The translations under genes and the position numbers were made by a program. The notes beneath the pieces are model-generated. The model made no database searches and was not told the DNA's origin. It worked only from the letters and a program-made list of their open reading frames with translations. 33,611 nt of DNA from Rhodospirillales bacterium. GTDB taxonomy: Bacteria > Pseudomonadota > Alphaproteobacteria > Reyranellales > Reyranellaceae. The stretch covers positions 1 to 33,611 of the forward strand of contig CANIRG010000013.1 in NCBI GenBank assembly GCA_947469635.1, given 5' to 3'. This document shows, one piece after another, positions 8,492-16,118 of this stretch. Each line of letters starts with the position of its first letter. Within the stretch, counting starts at the first letter, position 1.

Positions 8492-9859
8492 GTGGGTACT
8501 GCGAAAGCTAGGCTGACGGACAAGGGCATTTCGGCGCTAAAGCCTGCTCCTGCTGGCGGGCGATATACCGTCTGGGACGCGGGCTGTTTGCACCTTGGCG
8601 TTCGCGTGACCGACAAAGGGGCCAAAAGCTTCATCATCCTGAAACGGCTTCCCCACGGCAAACCAGTCGTCCACGTGGTCGGCCGGCACCCTATCACGAC
8701 ATTGGCGGATGCACGCAAGGCCACGCCAAGCGTCCTTGGTGATCTGGAGAGGGGCATCACGCCCAAGGCCAAGAGGGAGCAGGAGGCGCGCGAGTCAGCG
8801 CTTCGGAACGCGGATACCTTCGGGATCGCAGTCGAGCGGTTTGTCGAGTACGAGCAGGCCAAGAAGCTGCGTACTTGGCGCTCGACAGAGGCGGTACTGC
8901 GGCGCGAGTTCCTTGGGCAGAAACCCAAAGGCACACGCGTCACGACAGTGGTCGATGGACGACGCAAGGTCGAATGGAAGACCACTTGGTCGGATGGTCC
9001 AGCCCCTGTGTGGCGCGGCAAGCCAGTCAGCTCGATCACCCGGGCGAACATCGTCGCAAGGCTGGACGAGATTGCTCGCAGGAACAAGTTTGCGGCCCGT
9101 CATGCACTATCGGCCGTGCGCCGCCTATTTGGCTGGGCTGAGGAGGGCGAGCGGTTCGGCATTGTCGAGTCCCCAGCGGCGCGCATTCGCGACAGGCTGC
9201 TGGGCATCACGGGCAAGCACCTTCGGCGGACTCGGGTTCTAGCCAACGACGAGCTTCGCAGCGTGTGGCAAGCGGCGGGCGGGGCAGGCTACCCCTTTGG
9301 ACCACTGGTCCAGCTGTTGATGCTCACAGGGCAAAGGCTCAAGGACATTGCACATGCGGGGCGAGGGGAGATCGACCCAGACGCTGAGCGTCTCGTCCTC
9401 CCTCCAGAGCGTTTCAAGACTGACGTTGCGCAGGAGGTACCCCTCGCGCCTAAAGCGGTGGAGATCATTGAGGCGCTGCCTACTTTCACTGGGCCCTACC
9501 TTTTCACCACGACGAACGGGTCGCGCCCTATGGGCGGCTTTCACAAGCCAAAGCAGCTTCTGATGGAGGCGATTGAAGCCCAGCGCAAAGAGGACGGCCT
9601 CGCACCCATGGCGCATTGGGTGCTGCATGATCTGCGGCGCACGGTTCGCACGCGCCTGACCAGTGATTGCAACGTAGATGCGTTCATTGCTGAGCGCGTG
9701 ATTGGCCACCTGCTTCCTGGTCTTCACAGAGTCTATGACCAAGGTCTGCATCGACCACAAAAGAAGGCGGCGTTGATCGCCTGGGAGTCCTGTCTGCTGG
9801 GTATCGTCGAGCCTCAGCCTGCTGACGGCGGCAACGTTGTGCGGCTAAAGCGGGCATGA
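8492..9859 (+). CDS. Tyrosine integrase, P4/DUF4102 type
   Basis: A 455-residue site-specific recombinase that would integrate and excise the island at the adjacent tRNA. The N-terminal arm-binding domain (DUF4102-like) runs KARLTDKGISALKPAPAGGRYTVWDAGCLHLGVRVTDKG (split here only in reading; residues about 4-42). The catalytic domain shows R282 in GQRL, H379-x-x-R382 in HDLRRT, H406 in GHLLPG and the nucleophile Y415 nine residues later, so all key residues are present. The start GTG at 8492 follows GGAGG at 8483-8487; an in-frame ATG at 8426 lacks a comparable site. It is transcribed away from the tRNA fragment. Two GTTGTCC copies 11 bp apart (8445-8451, 8456-8462) just upstream could be arm-type binding sites (speculative). 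Confidence 0.92.
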   Translation: MGTAKARLTDKGISALKPAPAGGRYTVWDAGCLHLGVRVTDKGAKSFIILKRLPHGKPVVHVVGRHPITTLADARKATPSVLGDLERGITPKAKREQEARESALRNADTFGIAVERFVEYEQAKKLRTWRSTEAVLRREFLGQKPKGTRVTTVVDGRRKVEWKTTWSDGPAPVWRGKPVSSITRANIVARLDEIARRNKFAARHALSAVRRLFGWAEEGERFGIVESPAARIRDRLLGITGKHLRRTRVLANDELRSVWQAAGGAGYPFGPLVQLLMLTGQRLKDIAHAGRGEIDPDAERLVLPPERFKTDVAQEVPLAPKAVEIIEALPTFTGPYLFTTTNGSRPMGGFHKPKQLLMEAIEAQRKEDGLAPMAHWVLHDLRRTVRTRLTSDCNVDAFIAERVIGHLLPGLHRVYDQGLHRPQKKAALIAWESCLLGIVEPQPADGGNVVRLKRA

Positions 9860-10258
9860 CGGGGTAGGTTAAGGTCAAGGTGCGGACTGCGAGCGCCTTT
9901 GACTTCGGCAAAAAATTGCGACGCGCCAAAGGCTTGCTGTCCGTTTGATCATGATCGCAAAAATCAATTTGCGCTCGTGTCCCGCCGTCTGTACCGATTA
10001 CAGGCCTTAGCTCGTACCTGCGGAAAAGCGGTTGCCACGTCTGCCATAGGCCGGAACCGTGATGGGTAGCTCCACCGTAGGCTCGTTGCGCCGCGACTTA
10101 TTGATCGCACAGCGACGCGAAAATTCGATACCAAAACTGGGGCGACGCTAAAACTTCGTAATCGGCGAGATCGATGCGCCGAATGGCAACATGTGGTGGG
10201 ATTTCCGCCGCTGCCCTCGCATGTCGTCCCTGCGGCACCCTTAGCTACGGTGCTCGTT
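9860..10258. other. Gap without a recognised gene
   Basis: No convincing coding sequence on either strand; the minus-strand open frame here has no recognisable family and overlaps the next real gene. The region is less GC-rich in patches (for example 9940-9972) and includes the palindrome GATCATGATC at 9947-9956. It probably contains the promoter of the small DNA-binding genes and perhaps further integrase or excisionase sites, but no clear -35/-10 pair was found. Confidence 0.4.
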
Positions 10259-10543
10259 ATGCCGATCCGCCGATTTCCCGCCCTGCCGTTGATGGTACCC
10301 GGTGCCATCACGCGACTTGAGTTTTGCGACAAGTATCGGATCACTCCACAAACCTTTTTCAACTGGCAACAGAACGGCCGCGGCCCCGACTTGGTTTGCT
10401 ATGGCCGCTTCATCTTCGTTACTAGGAAGGCTGAGGGAACGTGGCTTGCGCGCTGCGCTGCCGGAAAGATCGTGAATGCTGGTCGTCGTCGCGAGCGGCT
10501 GAGGCAGAAATCTGCACCACGTCGCCATGGTGCCGCGCGATGA
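10259..10543 (+). CDS. Small helix-turn-helix-like protein of the island
   Basis: A basic protein of about 94 residues. The central part, TRLEFCDKYRITPQTFFNWQQNGRGPDLV, reads like a MerR/excisionase-type winged helix in which a short recognition helix is followed by a proline-containing wing, then GRFIFVTRKAEGTWLA. Such proteins usually act as excisionase or as a regulator of the replication genes in integrated elements. Start ATG 10259 was taken; ATG 10292 is also possible and would leave the recognisable domain intact. Its stop overlaps the start of the AlpA-like gene, so both are probably one operon with the primase-helicase gene. The precise family is uncertain. Confidence 0.6.
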   Translation: MPIRRFPALPLMVPGAITRLEFCDKYRITPQTFFNWQQNGRGPDLVCYGRFIFVTRKAEGTWLARCAAGKIVNAGRRRERLRQKSAPRRHGAAR

Positions 10544-10782
10544 TGATCACCAAGCCAAGCCTGCTGCGCTTCGCCGACTTTCGGGATCTGGGAATTCCCT
10601 GGGGAAGAAAGCATATTCGGACGTTGGTCAGAGCGAACAAATTTCCAGCGCCGATCCGATTGGGTGCGAACACGCTCGCGTGGCGCACCTGCGAGATTGA
10701 CGATTGGCTTGCGTCGCGGCCGGTCGGTGGTAGCGGGGCCACGCCGGCAGGGTTCGCCGCGATGACCAAGGCGCGGCCATGA
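10540..10782 (+). CDS. AlpA-family transcriptional regulator/excisionase
   Basis: An 80-residue protein with the AlpA pattern: RFADFRDLGIPWGRKHIRTLVRANKFPAPIRLG (helix-turn-helix, residues about 9-41), then the wing and TLAWRTCEIDDWLASRP. In P4-like satellites and related islands, AlpA proteins activate integrase expression or help excision. The start is within the stop of the preceding gene (ATGATGA), and its own stop overlaps the next start (ATGA), so three genes are translationally coupled. A longer reading from 10441 is possible but would overlap the previous gene heavily and adds only non-family sequence. Confidence 0.85.
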   Translation: MMITKPSLLRFADFRDLGIPWGRKHIRTLVRANKFPAPIRLGANTLAWRTCEIDDWLASRPVGGSGATPAGFAAMTKARP

Positions 10783-13070
10783 GTGTGCACAGCACCGCTC
10801 AGGCAATAGACTTCCTGCGCGCGATGGCGCGCTGCGGATACTGGCTTCTGTCGGCCATTGACCCGATGAAGACAGGCGTCATCGAGACGAAGACGTTTAC
10901 CGAGGAGACGTCCGGCGCAGCCACAGCGTGGATCAACCTCTGGCAAGGCAAGCGCAACATATACTTCTCGGCGAACCAGCCGCGCACTGCGATGACGGTC
11001 AAGGCGGAAAAGAAAGACATTGGGACGATGCTTGGGCTCCATGTCGACGTGGACCCTGTCGCACCGCCCGAAGGTTTGGATGAGGAAGGATACGCGACGT
11101 ACTACGAAGAGGCACAGCAGGCGATCTACTCCAGGATTATGGCGTATCCCGTGACGCCAAGCGTCGTGGTGTTCAGTGGCGGCGGTTATCAAGCCTATTG
11201 GCTACTCAAGGCTCCGATAGAGGTCGATGGTCCAGAGGCTGTGGCTCAGTTGGAGGCGTACAATCGCAAGCTGGAGAAAGACCTCGGCGGCGATCACTGC
11301 TTCAACGTTGACCGGATCATGCGCCTGCCGGGTACGATCAATCTGCCCAGCAAGAAGAAGCAGGCGAAGGGACGACGCACCGTGTTGGCGGCAGTAGCGT
11401 GCGCTGATTTCCAATTGGTCTATGAATTGGCGGACTTTAGGCCATGGGCGGGCGCTGACGAGAAAAAAGCTACGCTCAAGGGAGCAACCACAAAGCCATT
11501 TCCCAAGCGAGAGCCGCCTGCTTGGTGCCTACGGGTCATAGCGCAGGGACCTGACACAGAGGGTCCCAAATCCTATGGTGGGGATCGGTCGAGGGCGGTT
11601 TGGGCGGTATGTTGTGAGTTGGTGCGGTCAGGCTACAGCGATGAAGAGATCGTTGCTGAGCTTCTGGCCGCCGAAAACGGCATATCGGAGCATGTCCTTG
11701 AGCATTCCAAGCCTCATGTGTATGCGCCACAGCAGGCGGCGAAGGCGCGTGAGACGGTGGCCCGTGAGTTTACGCTCAGTCCCAATACCAAGAAGCCAAT
11801 CGTCGACATTTCGAACTTGCAGTTGGCCATGGCGAAGCTGGGCATCGTCTTTTCGCATGATGATTTTCGGAAAAAGGATCTAATCGAGGGCCCTGACGAT
11901 CGGCCCCGCCGCCCGATGGACGACAAGGGCTACAATCTGCTCTTCCGTGCGATCAACGAAAAGTGGGGCATGAACCCAAGCCGCGACTATCTCAGCATGT
12001 TCATCGACACCGAGGCGCAATCCAACAAATTTCACCCAGTGCAGGATTACTTAGCGGGGCTGAAATGGGACAACGAGCGGCGTATCGACTCGTGGTTAGT
12101 CGACATCGGCGGGGCAGCAGATACGCCCTACACTCGAGCAGTGGGCGCCATCGTTCTGACGGCGGCGGTGCGTCGGGTACGGCATCCAGGCTGCAAGTAC
12201 GATGAGATCGTAATACTCATAAGTCCGCAGGGCCTCGACAAATCCACAGCGCTCGCCGTGCTGGCTATACACGATGATTGGTTCACCGATTCCCTGTCAC
12301 TTGATGCCGACGGTAAAGCTGTGATCGAAAGTCTCGGTGGAAAGTGGATCGTTGAGGCGGCCGAACTCAAAGGCATGAAAGGCAAGGATGTCGAACATCT
12401 GAAGGCTCTGCTTTCGCGACAGGTCGACCGAGGCCGTATGGCCTATGGGCACTATGTAACGGAGGCGCCCCGCCAATGCGTATTCTTCGGCACCACCAAC
12501 TCCGATGCGTTCTTGCAGGATACAACGGGCAATCGGCGCTTTTGGCCGATAAGAATTAGCAAGATGGATATTGCGCGACTGCGAGCATGCCGTGACCAGT
12601 TGTGGGCGGAAGCGGCATATCGCGAAGCCAATGGCGAAAGCATCAGGCTTTCGCCGGCGCTGTACGAGGCGGCTGCTTTGGAGCAGGCCAGGCGCACAGT
12701 TGAGGACCCGTGGGAAGGACTCATCGAAAAAGCACTCGGCGAATTCGATAAGGGCCTCATTCTCGCCGCGGACGTCTGGACAATTCTCAACATTCCACCC
12801 GGCCAGCAGCAGCAGTCGCACGGGGCTCGCGTAGGTGATGCCATGCGTAATTTGGGTTGGCGGCGCATGGAGCGCCGAATGTTTGGGAAACGCGCGTGGT
12901 TCTATGGCAAGGGTTCCGAGGTTGACCTCGAAATGCGGCTCTGTTTTGAGAGGAGCTTAGCGGACGGCTGCATAACTGTTCGAGAAGAGCCTTTCCATTT
13001 GTCGAAATCAGATCGTGCGAGGACGGACGCCACCGCCGGTTGGCCGACTGACGGGGAATCAAGCCGATAG
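10779..13070 (+). CDS. Primase-helicase: RepB-like primase N-terminus plus VapE/VirE helicase domain
   Basis: A 763-residue replication protein of the mobile element. The N-terminal third looks like an archaeo-eukaryotic-type primase: HVDVDP gives a DxD at 90-92, SGGGYQAYWLL starts at 133 and NVDRIMRLPGTINLPSKKK follows. The C-terminal half is a virulence-associated E (PF05272-type) superfamily 3-like ATPase: LKWDNERRIDSWL, the P-loop region SPQGLDKST (K488), KWIVEAAELKGM as Walker B-like and FFGTTNSDAFLQDTTGNRRFWP. The P-loop departs from the usual GxxGxGKST at two glycines (S and D instead), although K and S/T are kept. It is coupled to the AlpA gene by an ATGA overlap. The repeat cluster downstream (13196-13445) is a likely origin for it. 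Confidence 0.88.
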   Translation: MSVHSTAQAIDFLRAMARCGYWLLSAIDPMKTGVIETKTFTEETSGAATAWINLWQGKRNIYFSANQPRTAMTVKAEKKDIGTMLGLHVDVDPVAPPEGLDEEGYATYYEEAQQAIYSRIMAYPVTPSVVVFSGGGYQAYWLLKAPIEVDGPEAVAQLEAYNRKLEKDLGGDHCFNVDRIMRLPGTINLPSKKKQAKGRRTVLAAVACADFQLVYELADFRPWAGADEKKATLKGATTKPFPKREPPAWCLRVIAQGPDTEGPKSYGGDRSRAVWAVCCELVRSGYSDEEIVAELLAAENGISEHVLEHSKPHVYAPQQAAKARETVAREFTLSPNTKKPIVDISNLQLAMAKLGIVFSHDDFRKKDLIEGPDDRPRRPMDDKGYNLLFRAINEKWGMNPSRDYLSMFIDTEAQSNKFHPVQDYLAGLKWDNERRIDSWLVDIGGAADTPYTRAVGAIVLTAAVRRVRHPGCKYDEIVILISPQGLDKSTALAVLAIHDDWFTDSLSLDADGKAVIESLGGKWIVEAAELKGMKGKDVEHLKALLSRQVDRGRMAYGHYVTEAPRQCVFFGTTNSDAFLQDTTGNRRFWPIRISKMDIARLRACRDQLWAEAAYREANGESIRLSPALYEAAALEQARRTVEDPWEGLIEKALGEFDKGLILAADVWTILNIPPGQQQQSHGARVGDAMRNLGWRRMERRMFGKRAWFYGKGSEVDLEMRLCFERSLADGCITVREEPFHLSKSDRARTDATAGWPTDGESSR

Positions 13071-13195
13071 GGAGGATTCCTTGGCGCAAAGCGGCAATCC
13101 GCTGTCGCCGTAGGAAGCGCGCCCAGTGGCAAGGTTTCCGGGGTTTCACGCGCTTTGCACGGTCCGACTGATTCCCAGTGATGCTCAGGAAGAAG

Positions 13196-13445
13196 TGTCA
13201 CCACCGTCACCAGCTGTCACGGCCTAGCGTCACCAGCCCAGAATGCGGGCGGGGCGGGCCTGTCACCGCTGTCACCGCCCTTGTCTTACTGACAATCGAA
13301 GAGAGAGGATAGGCTATAGGCCACGCGCGGCTGGCGTGCCGGGCTCATGCAAATCGCAATGCGGCGGTGACAGCCGGTGACACCTAGAAAGTCCACCATT
13401 GCCTGCATTTTCAACGTCACCGCTCCGCTGCTGGGCGCAGTGACA
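13196..13445. repeat. Cluster of GTCAC/GTGAC repeats, possible replication origin iterons
   Basis: Ten copies of a [TC]GTCACC-like heptamer occur in 250 bp. Direct copies begin at 13196, 13205, 13215, 13228, 13261, 13270 and 13415; inverted copies (GGTGACA or AGTGACA) begin at 13366, 13376 and 13439. The 13215 copy ends in G and the 13439 copy begins AGTGAC; the others keep the hexamer. A moderately AT-richer stretch, 13466-13640, follows. The cluster lies just after the primase-helicase gene, the position of the origin in several plasmids and satellites. The whole gap 13071-13648 holds no gene. A repressor-binding array is the alternative. Confidence 0.5.
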
Positions 13446-13648
13446 CCGGTGGCAGGCCTACAATCCCCAACTTTCTGTTTGTTTCGGCGACGTGCAGATT
13501 AGTGCACCAGTTCAATGGGTTACCAAGAATTAAGACCAACTCTGGTTCCATAAACCATTGATAGGTTCCACTAGGTGTCTAATTTATTGGATTTTGTGAT
13601 CATGCTAGGTTGTGGGGCAACATTTGGAACAACATACGCGAGCCCTAG

Positions 13649-14359
13649 TTGTCCCAGGCCAACGCTTCCACCCGCTCTCCGACCGGCCGATTCGCATCTG
13701 GTCGCCGGGGCTCGCGTGGCGCTCGGCGGAGTGGCTGGGAAGCGCCTGCGCACTACCGCCCTGACGCACGAACGTCAGCGGGTCGCTTCATCCGTCGGAT
13801 GCGCGAGGACTTGCTTAAGCATATCGGTGGCACGCCGACGGCGATCCAGCAGGCCCTAATCGACCGCGCGGCCTGGGCGTCGCTTCATCTGTCGACCATG
13901 GATTCATATCTAGGCGCAGGTAGGGAAGTCGACGAGCCGGTCTACCTACAATGGACCACGACCTTGATGTTTGCGCTGGCACACTTGAACGCCGCGCCAC
14001 GCTCTGACATTTCCAAGCCACCGAAGTGGGAGCGCACCGGACCACCATTGCCCGCGCCGCCGGGAGCGACGAGGGAAGACCGTACTCTTGCGAGAATCGA
14101 GTTGCAGACGCTGTGCTGCGAAGCCTCGCCCAAGTTGATCTCCACCATCGCTGCGTTGCTTGCTCGCCTGGAGCGGTACAGCCGCCTGCCGCCCACGCCA
14201 GCGCGCGCCAGAAAATACGTCGATATGGCACACCGGATGTCATCCGCGCTGGATGAACTTGGACGATGGAAATTGGTCAATACGATGATCGAGCGCGCAA
14301 CCGACCGCCATCGCTCGGCAGCGGCGCTGGTACTGGCCGACATGGAAGGTAAGCCGTGA
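13649..14359 (+). CDS. Phage-type small protein with DUF5681-like N-terminus
   Basis: A 236-residue protein of the island. The start is a TTG directly after an in-frame stop at 13646-13648; GTG starts further in are possible. SPTGRFASGRRGSRGARRSG resembles the G-rich N-terminus seen in DUF5681 and terminase-associated proteins. RMREDLLKHIGGTPTAIQQALIDRAAWASLHLSTMD, residues about 50-85, resembles a helical segment common in prophage hypothetical proteins and small-terminase-like proteins. No function is established; DNA packaging or element maintenance is only a guess. The stop overlaps the GTG start of a 34-codon ORF. Codon use and GC are similar to the upstream island genes. Confidence 0.6.
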   Translation: MSQANASTRSPTGRFASGRRGSRGARRSGWEAPAHYRPDARTSAGRFIRRMREDLLKHIGGTPTAIQQALIDRAAWASLHLSTMDSYLGAGREVDEPVYLQWTTTLMFALAHLNAAPRSDISKPPKWERTGPPLPAPPGATREDRTLARIELQTLCCEASPKLISTIAALLARLERYSRLPPTPARARKYVDMAHRMSSALDELGRWKLVNTMIERATDRHRSAAALVLADMEGKP

Positions 14360-14460
14360 GCGACACGAAGACTATTGACGTCGATTTCGCAGACGCGGCT
14401 TGCGCACTGATCGACTCGTTGACGGGGCTTCTCGGGATCCCAACGGGCTTTTTCCGATAA
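14356..14460 (+). CDS. Very small ORF, 34 codons, unknown
   Basis: GTG at 14356 overlaps the preceding stop (GTGA) and the frame runs 34 codons to TAA at 14458-14460. The product VSDTKTIDVDFADAACALID... has an acidic N-terminal part and a hydrophobic C-terminal part ending GIPTGFFR. The overlap supports expression by coupling, but there is no family match I recognise. Its stop codon lies inside the left 19-bp direct repeat that bounds the defence module, so this ORF may mark the pre-insertion site. Confidence 0.4.
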   Translation: MSDTKTIDVDFADAACALIDSLTGLLGIPTGFFR

Positions 14461-14473
14461 TTGAATGTTATCG
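14455..14473. repeat. Left 19-bp direct repeat flanking the defence module (DR-L)
   Basis: The sequence is CGATAATTGAATGTTATCG. It matches 32860-32878 at 18 of 19 positions (the seventh base is T here and G there). It has an internal dyad: CGATAA and TTATCG are reverse complements around a 7-bp centre. Two inverted half-sites around a 7-bp centre is the layout of a tyrosine-recombinase core site. The repeats enclose exactly the seven defence-type genes. Confidence 0.7.
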
Positions 14474-14528
14474 TACTAGCAGCGCTGGTTAATGCCGACG
14501 CCGTAACATTGCGCTCGCATGTTCTCGT

Positions 14529-14557
14529 TTGACTCCGTATTCCGCTCGAAGTATTTT
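14529..14557 (+). promoter_or_regulatory. Sigma-70-like promoter of the defence operon
   Basis: TTGACT (14529-14534) and TATTTT (14552-14557) are separated by 17 bp, an optimal spacing and five-of-six and four-of-six matches to consensus. It lies about 180 bp upstream of the first gene of the operon. The -10 box overlaps a 13-mer (14543-14555) that recurs at 31483-31495 upstream of the last gene. The leader up to 14738 otherwise shows no gene. Confidence 0.55.
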
Positions 14558-14714
14558 GCTTTTGCTCCTGGATAGGGGCTGGAAAGAGAACCCGAGAGCG
14601 GTTCTGGACGATCCTGTCGCCGGATGGCGGCGCCCAAGTACGACGATGAGCCGGAAGGCCTTACGTCTTGGCACCCGGGCAATGCGCCCGTCGGCGGGAT
14701 CCACACCAGAGCAG

Positions 14715-14734
14715 TTCTCCTGACACAAGGAGAA
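14715..14734 (+). promoter_or_regulatory. Hairpin covering the ribosome-binding site of the first defence gene
   Basis: TTCTCCT (14715-14721) and AGGAGAA (14728-14734) are perfect reverse complements around GACACA. The right arm contains the Shine-Dalgarno sequence AAGGAG (14727-14732), six bases before the ATG at 14739. In mRNA this 7-bp stem would hide the ribosome-binding site, giving low basal translation of the first gene and possibly of the coupled genes after it. Confidence 0.5.
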
Positions 14735-14738
14735 TGTA

Positions 14739-16118
14739 ATGAATCCCGAGAAGATCCTCGTTCGATACGACCAGATGTCCGAGCAGGTCGAAGGCCCGGT
14801 CAAGCGCATCGTGGGCTTCGTCAAGGCGAAGAATATGCTGCCGTTGTTCGATGCCGCCGACCTGGAGGCCAATCCGCGCTCTGCGAAGGCCGGCCCGGTC
14901 ACCGAGGCCATCATCGACAGCATCACCGAAACGCCCAAGACGTTTCCCTTCAAGACCAAAGGCGTACTCGTCGGCGCCTCGGATTACGATGCACTCGATC
15001 GCAAGCGCTACGAGCTCAGGTTCGAGAACCCGCGCGTCGAGGGTATCCTGGATGGTGGCCACAACATGCTGGCCATCGGCATCTACATCCTGGATCAGGC
15101 CGTCGATGATCCCAAGATGATCAAGAGCCTGCGCACCTGGCCCGCTTTCAAGGACGCATGGCAGCAGTACCGGAGGGAGATCGCGGCGTTGCGCCGTTCC
15201 GGTCCGGACGACGAAGGCGAGGCCGGTCCGCTCGACTTCCTCGTGCCGCTCGAGATTATCGTTCCGTCCGACCTCGACGACCAGGACGTCGTCGAAGAGT
15301 TCAAGACCCAGCTTCTCGACATCTGCGCTGCGCGCAACAACAACGTCGAGCTACGTCTCGAAACTAAGGCCAACCAGAAGGGCTACTACGAGACACTGCA
15401 ACGGGCACTGCCGCGCGCCATCGCCGACAAGATCGAGTGGAAGACCAACGACGGGGGTACCGTAAAGGTTCGCGATCTCATTGCGCTGGCCTGGATCCCG
15501 CTGTCGGTTTTGAAGCTGCCCGAGCCGTTGCAGCACATTCGCGTCGTGCCGCAGAACATCTATCGCAACAAGGGCGAGTGCGTGAAGCTGTTTGACGAGC
15601 TGATGAGCCACGAACTGGTATCGCGGCCGACCGGCGGCGAGTACACCCACGAACTACATAATCCGGCGGTGGCCAGTGCGCTCCGGATCGCGGCCGAGTT
15701 GCCGAAGCTTTACGACCGCATCTACGAAGACTTCCCGGCCGCCTACAACGGTAACAATGGGGAGGGTCGTTTCGGCCGTCTGGCCGTCGTCAAAATGGCG
15801 AGCAATATGCGATCGGTGCCCGAAACCCATTTCGGCGGCGAGCCCGTCGCGTACGCCTATCCGGACGGCCTGATCATGCCGCTCGTCTATGGCCTCCGGG
15901 CCCTGATGAAAGTCGCTCCCGACGGCCAGGTCTGCTGGAAGAGGAACCCGATGCAATTCCTCGATGCCCATCTCGAGTCCATCGTCCGTAAGTACCGCGT
16001 CATCCTCGATGCCTTCCGTGCCGATCCTCAGAAAGTCGGCAAGAACGAGGGTTCCTACGATCTCGTGCTCGATGCATTCGAGACCGAACTCCTAAAAAGC
16101 AGCCAGGAAGCGGCATGA
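14739..16118 (+). CDS. AIPR/DGQHR-like protein, first gene of the defence operon
   Basis: A 459-residue soluble protein without signal or membrane segment. GILDGGHNMLAIGIYIL places DGGHN at residues 105-109, and a second conserved-looking block ICAARNNNVELRLETKANQKGYY has the triple Asn at 200-202. The combination of a DGxH-type turn with a later ARNxN block resembles AIPR (abortive infection phage resistance) and DGQHR/DndB proteins; this is pattern resemblance, not a proven match. The rest shows IEWKTNDGGTVKVRDLIALAWIPLS and a helical C-terminus. It has a strong AAGGAG site and is coupled by an ATGA overlap to the acidic protein. In context a role in sensing or in controlling the methylation-restriction machinery is plausible (inference). 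Confidence 0.65.
   Translation: MNPEKILVRYDQMSEQVEGPVKRIVGFVKAKNMLPLFDAADLEANPRSAKAGPVTEAIIDSITETPKTFPFKTKGVLVGASDYDALDRKRYELRFENPRVEGILDGGHNMLAIGIYILDQAVDDPKMIKSLRTWPAFKDAWQQYRREIAALRRSGPDDEGEAGPLDFLVPLEIIVPSDLDDQDVVEEFKTQLLDICAARNNNVELRLETKANQKGYYETLQRALPRAIADKIEWKTNDGGTVKVRDLIALAWIPLSVLKLPEPLQHIRVVPQNIYRNKGECVKLFDELMSHELVSRPTGGEYTHELHNPAVASALRIAAELPKLYDRIYEDFPAAYNGNNGEGRFGRLAVVKMASNMRSVPETHFGGEPVAYAYPDGLIMPLVYGLRALMKVAPDGQVCWKRNPMQFLDAHLESIVRKYRVILDAFRADPQKVGKNEGSYDLVLDAFETELLKSSQEAA

Noticed and set aside
9964-10362. Minus-strand gene in the gap after the integrase
   Set aside because: Its product has no recognisable domain, is of low complexity in Arg and Ser, and overlaps the better supported HTH gene on the other strand.
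14455-14473. The CGATAA/TTATCG dyad as a transcription terminator
   Set aside because: The stem is only 6 bp and AT-rich with a 7-base loop and no T-tract; the exact second copy at the other edge of the module favours a recombination-related repeat.
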